A stretch of DNA of 64,000 bases, taken from contig JABTUJ010000002.1 of assembly GCA_015075445.1 (NCBI GenBank), positions 62,001-126,000 of the forward strand, written 5' to 3'. Positions 35,872 through 45,400 of the stretch are shown piece by piece. Position numbers and translations under genes: made by a program. Source of the stretch: Verrucomicrobiales bacterium (GTDB lineage Bacteria > Verrucomicrobiota > Verrucomicrobiia > Limisphaerales > J093). The notes beneath the pieces are model-generated. The model ran no database searches, was not told the origin of the DNA, and saw only the letters and a program-made list of their open reading frames with translations. How positions within the stretch are numbered: the first letter of the stretch is position 1; every line of letters begins with the position of its first letter.

Positions 35872-37074
35872 TCACGCGGCCACGCGCACCGCGGTGCGGG
35901 CGGCATCCGCCATTGAGTCGCCGCTAAGAATGGGCAGGCCGGAGTCTTTCAGGCGCTGTTTGCCGGCGCGGACGTTGTTGCCCTCAAGCCGGACCACGAG
36001 CGGGAGCTTCAGCTTCGTGTCCTTCACGGCCTGGACAATGCCAGTGGCGATGACGTCGCAATCCATGATGCCGCCGAAGATGTTCACCAGGATCGCCCGG
36101 ACGTTCGGGTCCTTCATGATGATCTGGAAGGCGGCGGTCACCTGCTCGACGCTGGCGCCGCCGCCCACGTCGAGGAAGTTGGCCGGCTGACCGCCGCAAT
36201 GCTGGATGAGGTCCATGGTGGCCATGGCCAGCCCGGCACCGTTCACGAGACAGGCGATCGAGCCGTCCAGCTTGATGTAGTTCAGGCCGTGATGGCTGGC
36301 CTCGACTTCGAGGGGCGCCTCCTCGGCCAGGTCGCGCAGCGCTTGCAGGTCGGGATGCCGGAACAGGCCGTTGTCATCGAGCCCCACCTTGCCGTCCAAC
36401 GCGAGGAGCGTCGGTTTGCCGGCGGGACCTTCGACCAGGGCCAGGGGGTTGAGTTCGACGAGCGACGCGTCGCTCTCCCACCACGCGCGGTAGACGCCGA
36501 GCAGGAGCTTTTCGCCGGCGCGGATGAGGTCGCCCTGGCAGCCCAGTGCCACGGCCAGTTTCCGGGCCTGAAAGGACTGCAAACCCAGCGCGGGGTTGAC
36601 CCACTCGCGCACGATCCGCTCGGGCGTGTGCGCCGCAACCTCCTCGATGTCCATGCCCCCCTCGGTGCTGACCATGATGACGGGGCATCCCGCGGCGCGG
36701 TCCAGCAGCACGGCGCAATAGTACTCGCGCAGGATCCGCACGCCGGCCTCGATCAGCAGCTTGCCCACCACCCGGCCTTCCGGGCCGGTCTGGCGCGTCA
36801 CCAGCACCTGGCCCAGCATGGCCTGCGCCCGCTCCAACACCTCGTCCGCCGAAGCGCACACGCGCACCCCGCCCTGCAGGCCGGTCTTGAAAGTGCCTTT
36901 CCCGCGGCCGCCAGCGTGGATTTGGGCCTTCACGACCACCTTGGCATGGCCGTCCGCCAACAGGCGCTTGGCAACCGCGCGCGCCTCGTCCGGCGTGCCC
37001 ACGGCCTCACCCGGAGGCACGGGCACACCGAAGCGAGCGAGCAGCTGTTTGGCCTGGTATTCGTGGATATTCAT
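35872..37074 (-). CDS. sucC: Succinyl-CoA synthetase beta subunit
   Basis: 400 residues from ATG 37074; [20 protein letters not shown] is the canonical N-terminus, so the open frame upstream is not used. ATP-grasp domain with [28 protein letters not shown] and [13 protein letters not shown] (metal-binding), then the C-terminal LIGATION-type domain with NFLDVGGGA and [16 protein letters not shown]. Partner of SucD. Full length. Confidence 0.95.
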   Translation of the reverse strand: MNIHEYQAKQLLARFGVPVPPGEAVGTPDEARAVAKRLLADGHAKVVVKAQIHAGGRGKGTFKTGLQGGVRVCASADEVLERAQAMLGQVLVTRQTGPEGRVVGKLLIEAGVRILREYYCAVLLDRAAGCPVIMVSTEGGMDIEEVAAHTPERIVREWVNPALGLQSFQARKLAVALGCQGDLIRAGEKLLLGVYRAWWESDASLVELNPLALVEGPAGKPTLLALDGKVGLDDNGLFRHPDLQALRDLAEEAPLEVEASHHGLNYIKLDGSIACLVNGAGLAMATMDLIQHCGGQPANFLDVGGGASVEQVTAAFQIIMKDPNVRAILVNIFGGIMDCDVIATGIVQAVKDTKLKLPLVVRLEGNNVRAGKQRLKDSGLPILSGDSMADAARTAVRVAA

Positions 37075-37181
37075 CGCGAAACCGGCCGGAGTGTGGCGTC
37101 CTCGAAACGCGGCTTCAATCTTCAATATCAGGCCGCGCACACCACGAGCCTGTGGTGCCAGCTTCCAGCCGGCCGTGCCCG

Positions 37182-38675
37182 TCATCGGCCCGGTTTGACC
37201 CAGAGCTTCTCGATCGCCTCGAGACTGCGCCCCTTGGTTTCCGGCACAAAGCGCCAGAAGAACCAGACCGCCACGAGGCAGATGCCCGACGTGGTGAAGA
37301 ACACCGCGTGCATGCCCAGCGTGGCGACGTACCATGGGAAGATCAGGGCGCTGAGACTGTTCGTGCCCCAGTTGGCGAAGGTGGCGATCGACGCCGCCCG
37401 ACCCCGCACCCGGTTGGGGAAGATCTCGGGCGTCAGCACCCAGATCACGGCGCAGATCGACAGCGCAATGCAGGCCATGTAAACGCACATCACCCCGCCG
37501 ATGCTCAACCCCACCACCCGCGACACCACCGCGCCCGGTGCCCCCGCGCCCCCGCCCTGGGTCACGCCGAACAGGAAGAGACCCCCGAGAGCCGCCAGCG
37601 CCACGGTGACCACGGCCATCCCGCCCAGCAACAGCGGCCGGCGCCCCCACCGGTCAATCACCAGCAGCGCCAGGATCGTGAACACCAGATTGATCACCCC
37701 AAAACCAACCTGCCCCAGCAACGCCCCGAGATCCTCGTAGCCGGCGGCCATCAGGATCTTCGGCCCGTAGTACACCACCAGGTTCACACCGGAAAGCTGA
37801 CCAAACACCGACAGCATCACGCCCACCAGCAACGCCCGCCGCAACCCGGGACGGAACAACTCGCGCACCGACCCCTCTTCCCGCGCCAGCGCCGCCTGGA
37901 TCTCTTCCGCCTCCCGCGCGGCCGCGGCGGGCCCGCTCACGCGCTCGAGGATCGCGACGGCACGGGTCGTCTGCCCGGCCTGAAGCAACCAGCGCGGGCT
38001 CTCCGGCACCAGGGCCAGCAGCCCTAGAAACAGCGCCGCGGGCAGCATCTCTGCGCCGAACATCCCGCGCCAATACTCCCGCACCATCACCCAATGCCAC
38101 CATCCCTCCCCTGCCCCGCTCCCGGCGTGGCCGGCGGCCCATCGCAGGATCAGCCAGTTCGAGAGATAGGCCGCGAGGATGCCGATCACGATCGAGAGCT
38201 GGTAGAAGGCCACCAGCCGCCCGCGCCATCTCGGCGGGGCGAATTCCGAGATGTACATCGGCGCCACCACCGACGCGATTCCCACACCGATGCCCCCCAG
38301 GAGCCGCGCCACCACCAGCACGCCGAACGTCCGCGGAATCGTCGAGTACAGCGCCGAAACCAGGAACAGAACCGCCCCCAGCGCCAGGACCGGTCGGCGT
38401 CCGAACCGGTCGCCCAACACGCCGGCCACCGCTGCCCCGGCCAGGCACCCCACCAGGGCCGAGCTGATGAACCAGCCTTCGAGAATCTCGGTCAGGCCAA
38501 ACTGTTGCCGCACCACCTCGACCGTGCCCGAGATCACCGCCGTGTCGAAGCCGAACAGCAACCCGCCGAGCGACGCCACCAGACACACCAGCGCCAGGTA
38601 CCACACCTGCCGGCCCTCCGCAGTCTCGGTCGTGTTCAGCCCTCCGGCCACACCGCCTTGAGAATGCGAAGCCAT
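37182..38675 (-). CDS. MFS sugar transporter (SP/XylE-like)
   Basis: 497 residues, 12 membrane segments. Sugar-porter signatures are complete: GGLLFGFDTAVISG in helix 1, GVLGDRFGRRP between helices 2 and 3, PESPRWLLQAG at the end of the first half, GQLSGVNLVVYYGPKIL in helix 7 (the usual QQ.SG is GQLSG), RWGRRPLL and PETKGRSLEAIE at the end. Likely H+-coupled hexose or pentose uptake. ATG 38675 sits three bases after the stop of the epimerase-family gene, so they are co-translated. A central periplasmic loop around WAAGHAGSGAGEGWWHW is unusual in length. Confidence 0.9.
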   Translation of the reverse strand: MASHSQGGVAGGLNTTETAEGRQVWYLALVCLVASLGGLLFGFDTAVISGTVEVVRQQFGLTEILEGWFISSALVGCLAGAAVAGVLGDRFGRRPVLALGAVLFLVSALYSTIPRTFGVLVVARLLGGIGVGIASVVAPMYISEFAPPRWRGRLVAFYQLSIVIGILAAYLSNWLILRWAAGHAGSGAGEGWWHWVMVREYWRGMFGAEMLPAALFLGLLALVPESPRWLLQAGQTTRAVAILERVSGPAAAAREAEEIQAALAREEGSVRELFRPGLRRALLVGVMLSVFGQLSGVNLVVYYGPKILMAAGYEDLGALLGQVGFGVINLVFTILALLVIDRWGRRPLLLGGMAVVTVALAALGGLFLFGVTQGGGAGAPGAVVSRVVGLSIGGVMCVYMACIALSICAVIWVLTPEIFPNRVRGRAASIATFANWGTNSLSALIFPWYVATLGMHAVFFTTSGICLVAVWFFWRFVPETKGRSLEAIEKLWVKPGR

Positions 38676-38678
38676 CAC

Positions 38679-39891
38679 TCAGGCCCCCGCGGATTGAGTG
38701 CCCGGGGTGCCCCACTCCCGCAGCCTTTGCCAGCAGTACCACTGCATGCGCGGCAGGTGGAACGGTCCCTTCCACAGGTTGCCTTTCAGCCGCGTGGACA
38801 CGCTGCCATCGCGATGGAGATAACCGAACCACTCGCCGTGGAGCGGGTCGGGGAAGTGCGCGTAGGCCCAGTCATGGACCATCGCATGCCACCGGGCGTA
38901 CTTGGGCTCCCCGGTAAGCTGCCAGGCCAGCAGCATGGCGATGATGGCCTCGTTGTGCGGCCACCAGAACTTCATGTCGTGCCAGTACTCGGTGGCGGGA
39001 AGCCCCCGCGCATCCCGGTAGTAGAGGATTCCGCCATGCTCGGGGTCCCAACCCTGCTCGATCGAGTAGTCGATGATCGTGCAACCCAGCCGCGTCAGGC
39101 GCGGATCGCCTCCCCGCAGACGGGCCTCCTCAAGGATGAACCAACCCGCCTCGAGGCTGTGTCCCGGGTTGATGAGCCGCCCGTCGAAGTTGTCGTAAAA
39201 CTCGCCCTGCGGCCCGACACACTCGAGGAGGCACCGCCACTCCGGCTTCAGGAAGTCCCGCTCGATCTCGGCCACGCACCGGTCGATGACCTCAGCGCAC
39301 ACCGGGTCGGGACTGGACTTGCGCAACTCCTGGGCCGCGACGATCAGGATCATCGGCACGGACAATCCCTTCAGCGGTCGGGTCCCGGGATCGGTCTTCG
39401 GCGGCAGGAACCCGGGGGTGTCGAGGTAATGCAATACACGCCGGAACAGGTCCAACGCCTGTTAGGTGCAGCCCGCGTCCTTGGCCGCCGCCGTAGGCCG
39501 CCAGCGCAATCACCGCAAAGAGCTCTGAGAAGACGTAACGGCGCTTGCGCAGCGGCCGACCCTCGCGCGTCACCGAGAAGAACATGCGCCCGTCGGTGTC
39601 GTAGCCGTGGCGGTCGAGGAACTCGAGCCCGTGCCGGGCCAACTCGAGCCATTCGGGGCGGGCTTCGACCGTGTCGTAGAGGGTCGATAGCAGCCAGGCG
39701 AAGCGGCCCTGGAACCAGATCGGCTTGTCGTTCTGCAGCAGACTTCCGTCCTGATCGAAGCAGGTGAAGTAGCCGCCGTGCTCGCGGTCGATGGCGCGCG
39801 GTATCCAGAACGGCAACGTGTCGTGCAGCAGTCCGTCCCGGTAAATACCCAGGAGCTCGGCCCAGCGATGGGAAGATGGCAAAGGGTTCAT
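38679..39891 (-). pseudogene. N-acylglucosamine 2-epimerase family protein, frameshifted
   Basis: Two frames carry one protein. From ATG 39891 the first gives HRWAELLGIYRDGLLHDTLP, EHGGYFTCFDQDGSLL, WFQGRFAWLLSTLYD and VFSELFAVIALAAYG; after GGGQGRGLHL near 39470 the frame is lost. The second frame resumes at ALDLFRRVLHYLDTPG and continues NPGHSLEAGWFI, GGILYYRDA, WWPHNEAIIAMLLAW and RLKGNLWKGPFHLPRM. These are the (alpha/alpha)6-barrel features of AGE/cellobiose-epimerase enzymes, including the catalytic-type histidines in GHSLEAGW and PHNEAI. A stop (TAA) in the second frame just upstream shows a real shift of one base, either an assembly error or inactivation. The gene is coupled to the MFS sugar transporter downstream, suggesting sugar epimerisation after uptake. 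Confidence 0.75.
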
Positions 39892-40042
39892 CCGCGGTGC
39901 TTCGATCTGACGCCGCATCACCTCGTGTGCGGCGACGCCGTTCGGCCCCAGCCCGACCGGCTCCCCGGACTCTACGGCGAAGCGGCCGCCGCGCCATGAC
40001 GCATTCACGTCATGGCCCCGCCGCCCGGGCGGCCGGGCTCCG

Positions 40043-41293
40043 TCAGTCCCGCAGGTAACCGGTCTCGGCCAGGATTTCGCGCCAGCGCGCCGCGGCCCGT
40101 TCGAGCGCCGACTGCGGCGGGATCCGCCCGCTGATCGCCTCGGCAATCTGCTGGTCCAGATAGTCCGTCAACTCCTGCGAAGGCGGGATGCGAAACCGGG
40201 GTTGGTTGCCGGGGAAGCCTTCGAAGATCTGGTCGAGGTAAGGGATGACGCGGCGGCACTCCGGGTCTTCGTAAATCGACTGGCGCGGGGAGCCCTTGCC
40301 CCACTCGAGCAGGAGCCGGCGGGTGTTGGGGGCGTTGACGAAAAACTCGATCCAGCGATAGGCCGCTTCCGGCACGGTGCAGGCGCGGTTGATGCCCAGC
40401 GACCACGCGCTGAGCTGCGGTCGGCGGCCGGGAATGACCGCCGCTCCGATGTGCTCCGGGAAGCGACACAGGTTCGTGTCCTTCAGTTGCGCCCAGATCA
40501 GGCTGGGCCACGTGAGGTACATCGCCCCTTTGCCCTGGAGAAAGAGGGCGTTGGCCTCGGTGAAGCCGAGCCGTTCCGAGCCCGGCGGGGCGTAGCGGAA
40601 CATCTCGGCGAAGAGGCTCAGACTCCGGACGCCGATCTCGCTGTCGAGCTGCGGCTGCCAATTCGCATCGACCAACTGCCCGCCCAGCCCGTGAAAGATG
40701 CCCGCCCACACGGTGAAGTTCTGTTCCTGCAAGCCCATGATGATGTTGCCGTAGAGGGACGGGCTGTGCAGGAAACGGACGATCTCGAGGTACTCCTCCC
40801 AAGTGCGCGGCGGCTCGAGGGGGCGCCCGGTCTGGGCCTGGAACGTCGCCGATCGCTCGGCGAAAATGTCTCGTCGGTACAGCAGGGTGATGACGTCGCA
40901 GGCCATCGGCAACGCGTAGATGCGCCCGTTCCACCGCCCCGAATGCTGGCGCACGGCCGGGATGAAATCGGCGAGATCCGGGCCGTGCCGCGCCACGAAA
41001 TCGTCCAGGGGCAACAGGTAGGGGAGGATCTCGCCTTCCCACTGGTGGGCGACCTGCAGCACGTCGAAGGTGCCGGTGCCGAGCAGCACGTCGGTCAGTT
41101 CCTTCTCGCGCAGGCTGAGGTACGGGGCGTCCACGACCGTGACGCGCAGGCCGGTCTGGCGCTGGAACTCGGCGGCTAACACGCGCGCCGCATCGGCGTA
41201 CACCCCGGTCATGTGAATCGAGCGGATCTCGCGCACCGCTGGCTCGGCGGGTTCTCTCTGGCAGCCCGCACCCAGCCACAGCAGAAGCGTCAT
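40043..41293 (-). CDS. Sugar-binding lipoprotein (ABC solute-binding family 1)
   Basis: 416 residues from ATG 41293 (a GTG four codons earlier is also possible). LLLWLGAGC is a lipobox, so the protein is a lipoprotein. The rest is a family 1 extracellular solute-binding protein: FQRQTGLRVTVVDAPY, TGTFDVLQVAHQWEGEILPY, WNGRIYALPMACDVITLLYR, PPRTWEEYLEIVRFL, FLQGKGAMYLTWPS and an AYRWIEFFVN segment near the end. Carbohydrate-type substrates are usual. No ABC permease or ATPase genes lie nearby, so it must work with distant partners or act as a sensor. Confidence 0.85.
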   Translation of the reverse strand: MTLLLWLGAGCQREPAEPAVREIRSIHMTGVYADAARVLAAEFQRQTGLRVTVVDAPYLSLREKELTDVLLGTGTFDVLQVAHQWEGEILPYLLPLDDFVARHGPDLADFIPAVRQHSGRWNGRIYALPMACDVITLLYRRDIFAERSATFQAQTGRPLEPPRTWEEYLEIVRFLHSPSLYGNIIMGLQEQNFTVWAGIFHGLGGQLVDANWQPQLDSEIGVRSLSLFAEMFRYAPPGSERLGFTEANALFLQGKGAMYLTWPSLIWAQLKDTNLCRFPEHIGAAVIPGRRPQLSAWSLGINRACTVPEAAYRWIEFFVNAPNTRRLLLEWGKGSPRQSIYEDPECRRVIPYLDQIFEGFPGNQPRFRIPPSQELTDYLDQQIAEAISGRIPPQSALERAAARWREILAETGYLRD

Positions 41294-41362
41294 CCCCAGC
41301 GCCACCGGAAACCAGGGAGGTGCGTGGGCAGGTGTCCGGTTCCCCTGCCCGCTTCCCGGGAG

Positions 41363-41614
41363 CCTGTGGTGCGGGCGTCCCGCCTGCACCCTCCGCGGTT
41401 CATGGCCCCCGGGCAGGTCCAGGAGCAGCCACCTGCCCCCCCTCATCCCCGATGTTCGTAATCGGTGGAGGGACTCCCCGTCTTGGATCCTCCGCCGATT
41501 ACGAACATCGGGGATGGGGCTGAGGGAGGCGCTCGCTGAACCTGTGGTGCGGGCTTCCCGCCTGCACCCTCCGCGGCTCATGACTCCCGAGCAAGTCCAC
41601 GAGGAACAGGCCGC
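41363..41614. repeat. Palindromic dispersed repeat, copy B, with flanking direct repeats
   Basis: The hairpin arms (41445-41471 and 41489-41515) match at 26 of 27 positions; core ATCCCCGATGTTCGTAATCG. On both sides stands a ~75-bp direct repeat beginning CCTGTGGTGCGGGC (41363-41440 and 41541-41614). The order direct repeat, hairpin, direct repeat is the complete form of the element seen partly at 33657-33822. It fills the gap 41294-41649 between the response regulator and the lipoprotein gene. Confidence 0.85.
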
Positions 41615-41649
41615 TTCCCGCGGTCGGTGCATACCCATCACGTCCGGCT

Positions 41650-42309
41650 TCACAGCAAACGTTCGGTTACCGCCTTGGCCACCGCGCCGCTGCGCGTGTG
41701 CACGTGGAGCTTGGTGTAAATGCTGCGGAGATGGTTGTCCACGGTGTGGTAGCTCAGCCCGCACCGCTCCGCGATCTCCTTCTTGATCAGCCCCTGCACC
41801 ATCCACTCCAGGATCTCGCGTTCCCGCGGCGAAAGGCCGTAGTCCTTGCGGGGCGGCACCGCCAGGCGCGTGAACATGTCGAGCACGAGCCGCGCCACCC
41901 GCGGGTTCATCGGCGCGCCCCCGGCCAGCACCTGCTCAATGGCCCCGATGATGGCCTCGACATCCGCCGTCTTGAGCAGGTAACCCGACGCCCCGGCGCA
42001 CAGGGCCTGAAACACCTTCTCGTGGTCATCGTACACCGTCAGCATGATGACCTGTGTGGCGGGTGCCCGGGCCTTGATCCGCCGCGTGCCCTCGATGCCG
42101 TTCATGCCCGGCAGGCCGACATCCAGCAGGATCACATCTGGCGCCGGCTCCCGTTCCAGCGCCGCGAGCACCTCCTCACACCGGCCAAAGGCATGGGCAC
42201 AGACCAGGTGCCCGACCCGGTTGACCGCCCGCGCCACCATGCGCCGGCAGTCCTCGTGGTCTTCCACCAGCCACACCACGGTCTGTGTCCGGCCCGACCC
42301 GCTCTTCAC
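41650..42309 (-). CDS. NarL/LuxR-family response regulator
   Basis: 219 residues from GTG 42309. Receiver domain: acidic pocket in WLVEDHEDC, phosphoacceptor Asp63 in VILLDVGLPG, the switch Thr in IMLTVYDD and Lys in GYLLKTADVE. C-terminal LuxR helix-turn-helix: LSPREREILEWMVQGLIKKE, then IAERCGLSYHTVDNHLRSIY. No histidine kinase is adjacent, so the sensor is unknown. It is divergent from the FG-GAP/ASPIC gene with 129 bases between, making that gene a reasonable target. Confidence 0.92.
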   Translation of the reverse strand: MKSGSGRTQTVVWLVEDHEDCRRMVARAVNRVGHLVCAHAFGRCEEVLAALEREPAPDVILLDVGLPGMNGIEGTRRIKARAPATQVIMLTVYDDHEKVFQALCAGASGYLLKTADVEAIIGAIEQVLAGGAPMNPRVARLVLDMFTRLAVPPRKDYGLSPREREILEWMVQGLIKKEIAERCGLSYHTVDNHLRSIYTKLHVHTRSGAVAKAVTERLL

Positions 42310-42438
42310 GACGCGCGAGTATCGCCCCGGCCTCGTTGACCCCGCAAGCCCGGCAGAGCGCCGCCCCGGTCCCCACGGAGTTCGCCTCGCGGAGGGAAAA
42401 GGTTCGATCCCCAACGAGGCATCCGTTAAGAGAAGCCC

Positions 42439-45400
42439 ATGCCGACTTGCTTCGCGCGCGGACGCCCTGCCCGACAGGTCGTGGGCCAAAGGGATGGCTC
42501 TCGCTCCACGCGCCAGCACCGGGCGACGGTCGCCGCCGCATGCCCCCTCACCCGGCCGTCCCGCCGCTTCGCTGCGAGGCTTCTGCTCGGCATGCTCGGT
42601 TTGCTCAGCTTCCTGCTGCCCACCCGCGGATCCGGCGCGGAATGGCAGACCGGCCCGGGATTCCGGTTTCGTGAGGTTCAGCCCGACGCTCCCGCCTCCC
42701 CGGCCCACGCCCGGACCGTGGGGTTCACCGTGATCCCGGCGGCGCCGGCCGGCGTGGTTTTCACCAACCCCGTGCCGGTGCGCTTGATGATGGAGAACAA
42801 CAACCTCATGAACGGGTCGGGCCTCGCGGCCGGGGACTTCGATGGCGACGGCTGGTGCGATCTCTATTTCTCGGCGCTGGACGGCACCAACGCGCTGTAC
42901 CGGAACCTGGGCAACTGGCGGTTCACGAACGTGACCGCCCAAGCCGGGGTCGGTTTTCCCGGAATGCGGTCCACCGGCGCGTTGTTCGCGGACGCGGACG
43001 GGGACGGGGACTTGGACCTGTTGGTGGCCACCCTCGGACATGGCGTCCGCTACGCCGAAAACCTCGGCAACGGACAGTTCCGGGATCGCACGACGGCAGC
43101 CGGTCTCGGCGGTGACACCGGCAGCACCACCCTGGCGATGGGCGATCTGGACGGCGACGGCGATCTCGACCTCTATGTGGCCAACTACGGCGTGCTCTCG
43201 ATTCTGCGCTCGGGCGGCCGCGCCGAACTCCGCCGCGTGGGCGACCAATGGGTGGTGACCGGGCCGCACGCGAAGCGACTGCGGTACGTGGACGGCAACC
43301 TCGAGGAGGTCGGCGAACCCGATGGGCTTTACCTCAACGATGGGAAGGGGCGGTTCAGCCTGGTCCCTTGGGGTTCGGAGTACTTTCTGGACGAGCAGGG
43401 CAAACCGCGGGCCGAACCGTGGGACTTCGGCCTCACCGTCCAGATCCGTGACGTGAATGGCGACCGCGCACCGGACATATACGTCTGCAACGATTTTCAA
43501 ACCGTGGATCGGTTCTGGATCAACGACGGCCGTGGGCGGTTCCGACTGGTGCCCCGGTTGGCCCTGCGCAAGCAGAGCTTCTCCTCGATGGGGGTGGACT
43601 TTGCCGACCTCGACCGCGACGGCTTCCTCGATTTCTTCGTCACCGAGATGATGGGCCGCGATCCGCGGGTTCGCATGCGCCAGATCGTCGGGGCAGCGCC
43701 GCTCATTCCCGAGCCGGGGCGACTGGAGAACCGCCCGGAGGTGGCCCGGAACACCCTGTTTCTCAACTGGGGCGACCACACCTACGTCGAGATGGCCCAC
43801 TACGCCGGGGTCGAGGCCTCCGACTGGTCCTGGCAACCCATCTTCCTGGACGTGGATCTGGACGGCTACGAGGACCTCCTCGTCGGCAACGGCATGGCTT
43901 TCGACGTGCAGGATCGTGACGTGCTGCGCTATGTCCAGTCACTCGGACGCCAAGCCCCCGAGCATAGCCGGACCAATTTGGCCCTTTACCCGCCCTTCAT
44001 CACCACGAACATCGCCTGGCGTAACCGCGGCGATCTCACCTTCGAGGACGTCAGCGCCGCCTGGGGCTTCAACGCCGTTCGCATCGCCCAAGGCCTCGTT
44101 CAGGCCGACCTCGACAATGACGGCGACCTGGACCTGGCTTTGAACGGCATCAACGGCGGCGCCTGGCTGCTGCGCAACGACACCGTGGCGCCGCGCGTCG
44201 CCATCCGCTTGCGCGGGCGCTCGCCGAACAGCCGCGGGGTCGGCGGCGTCATCCGCGTCCGCGGCGGACCCGTGCCCGTCCAGATGCAGGAGATCCTCTG
44301 CGGCGGTCATTACCTCGCGGGCAGCGAGACCCTGCGGGTGTTCGCCGCGGGTTCCACGACCAACGAACTCAATCTCGAGATCGCCTGGCGCAGCGGCGCC
44401 AACACCACCGGTTTGCGCGTCCAACCCAACGCGATCTACGAGATCGACGAACCCGCCCTCTCCGCCAGCCCCCCCGCGGCCACGCCGGCCGACTCAAGCC
44501 CCGACCGTCCGTGGTTTGAGGATCTCAGCGAGGGCCTCGGGCACACCCATCGCGAGACCTTCTTCACTGACTATCAGCGCCAGCCGCTGCTCACCCGGCA
44601 GTTCAGTCAGTTGGGCCCCGGCGTGGCGTGGTTCGACCTCGATGGCGATGGCCGGGACGAGCTCTTTCTCGGTGCCGCGAAAGGCGGGGCGCTGGAGGTC
44701 TTTCGCTGGCAGGGAACGAACCGGTTCGCGCGCTTGCCCGGGATCGAGGGCTGGTCGGCACCGGACGACCTCACCGGTCTGGCCGGGTGGGTTTCCGCCA
44801 CCGGCAAGCGATCGCTGCTCGCCGGCCTCTCGCATTACGAGTCGAAGGACCCCTGGGTGACCGGCATCGCGCAGGTCTCGGTCAACCCCGCCGGCGCCCT
44901 GACCGTGCTCCCACTCACCCCGGTGCCGGGAACCACGGCCCTGACCGGCCCGCTGGCGGTGGCCGATTTCGACGGCGACGGTGATCTGGACCTGTTTGTG
45001 GGCGGTCGCCTGGTGCCGGGCGCCTATCCCCAGCCGGCCGCGTCGCGGCTGTTTCGGTATGAAGCTGCCGGGCTGCAACTGGACGAGGCGAACACCCTTG
45101 CCCTGGCCGGGGCGTCGCTCGTGAGCGGGGCGGTCTGGAGCGATCTTGACGGGGACGGTCTGCCCGAGCTGATCCTGGCCACCGACTGGGGCCCGCTCCG
45201 GATCTACCGCAACCGCACGGGCCGCCTCGAGCCCTGGAACGTACCGGTCCGGCTGACCGGGGAAGGAAGGACCGAGGACCAGGGACCACGGACCACGGAC
45301 CACGGACTTCGAACTTCCAACTTCGAACTTTCAACTTCCAACTTCCAACTTCGACCTTCCCACTTCGACCTTCGACCTTCCCACTTCGACCTTCGACCTT

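Noticed and set aside
37075..37650. N-terminal extension of SucC by ~190 residues
   Set aside because: SucC proteins begin at [10 protein letters not shown]; the upstream frame lies over the transporter gene.
42385..42420. GGTTCGATCCCC resembling a tRNA T-arm
   Set aside because: No pairing of flanking bases as a T-stem and no anticodon or acceptor stem upstream.
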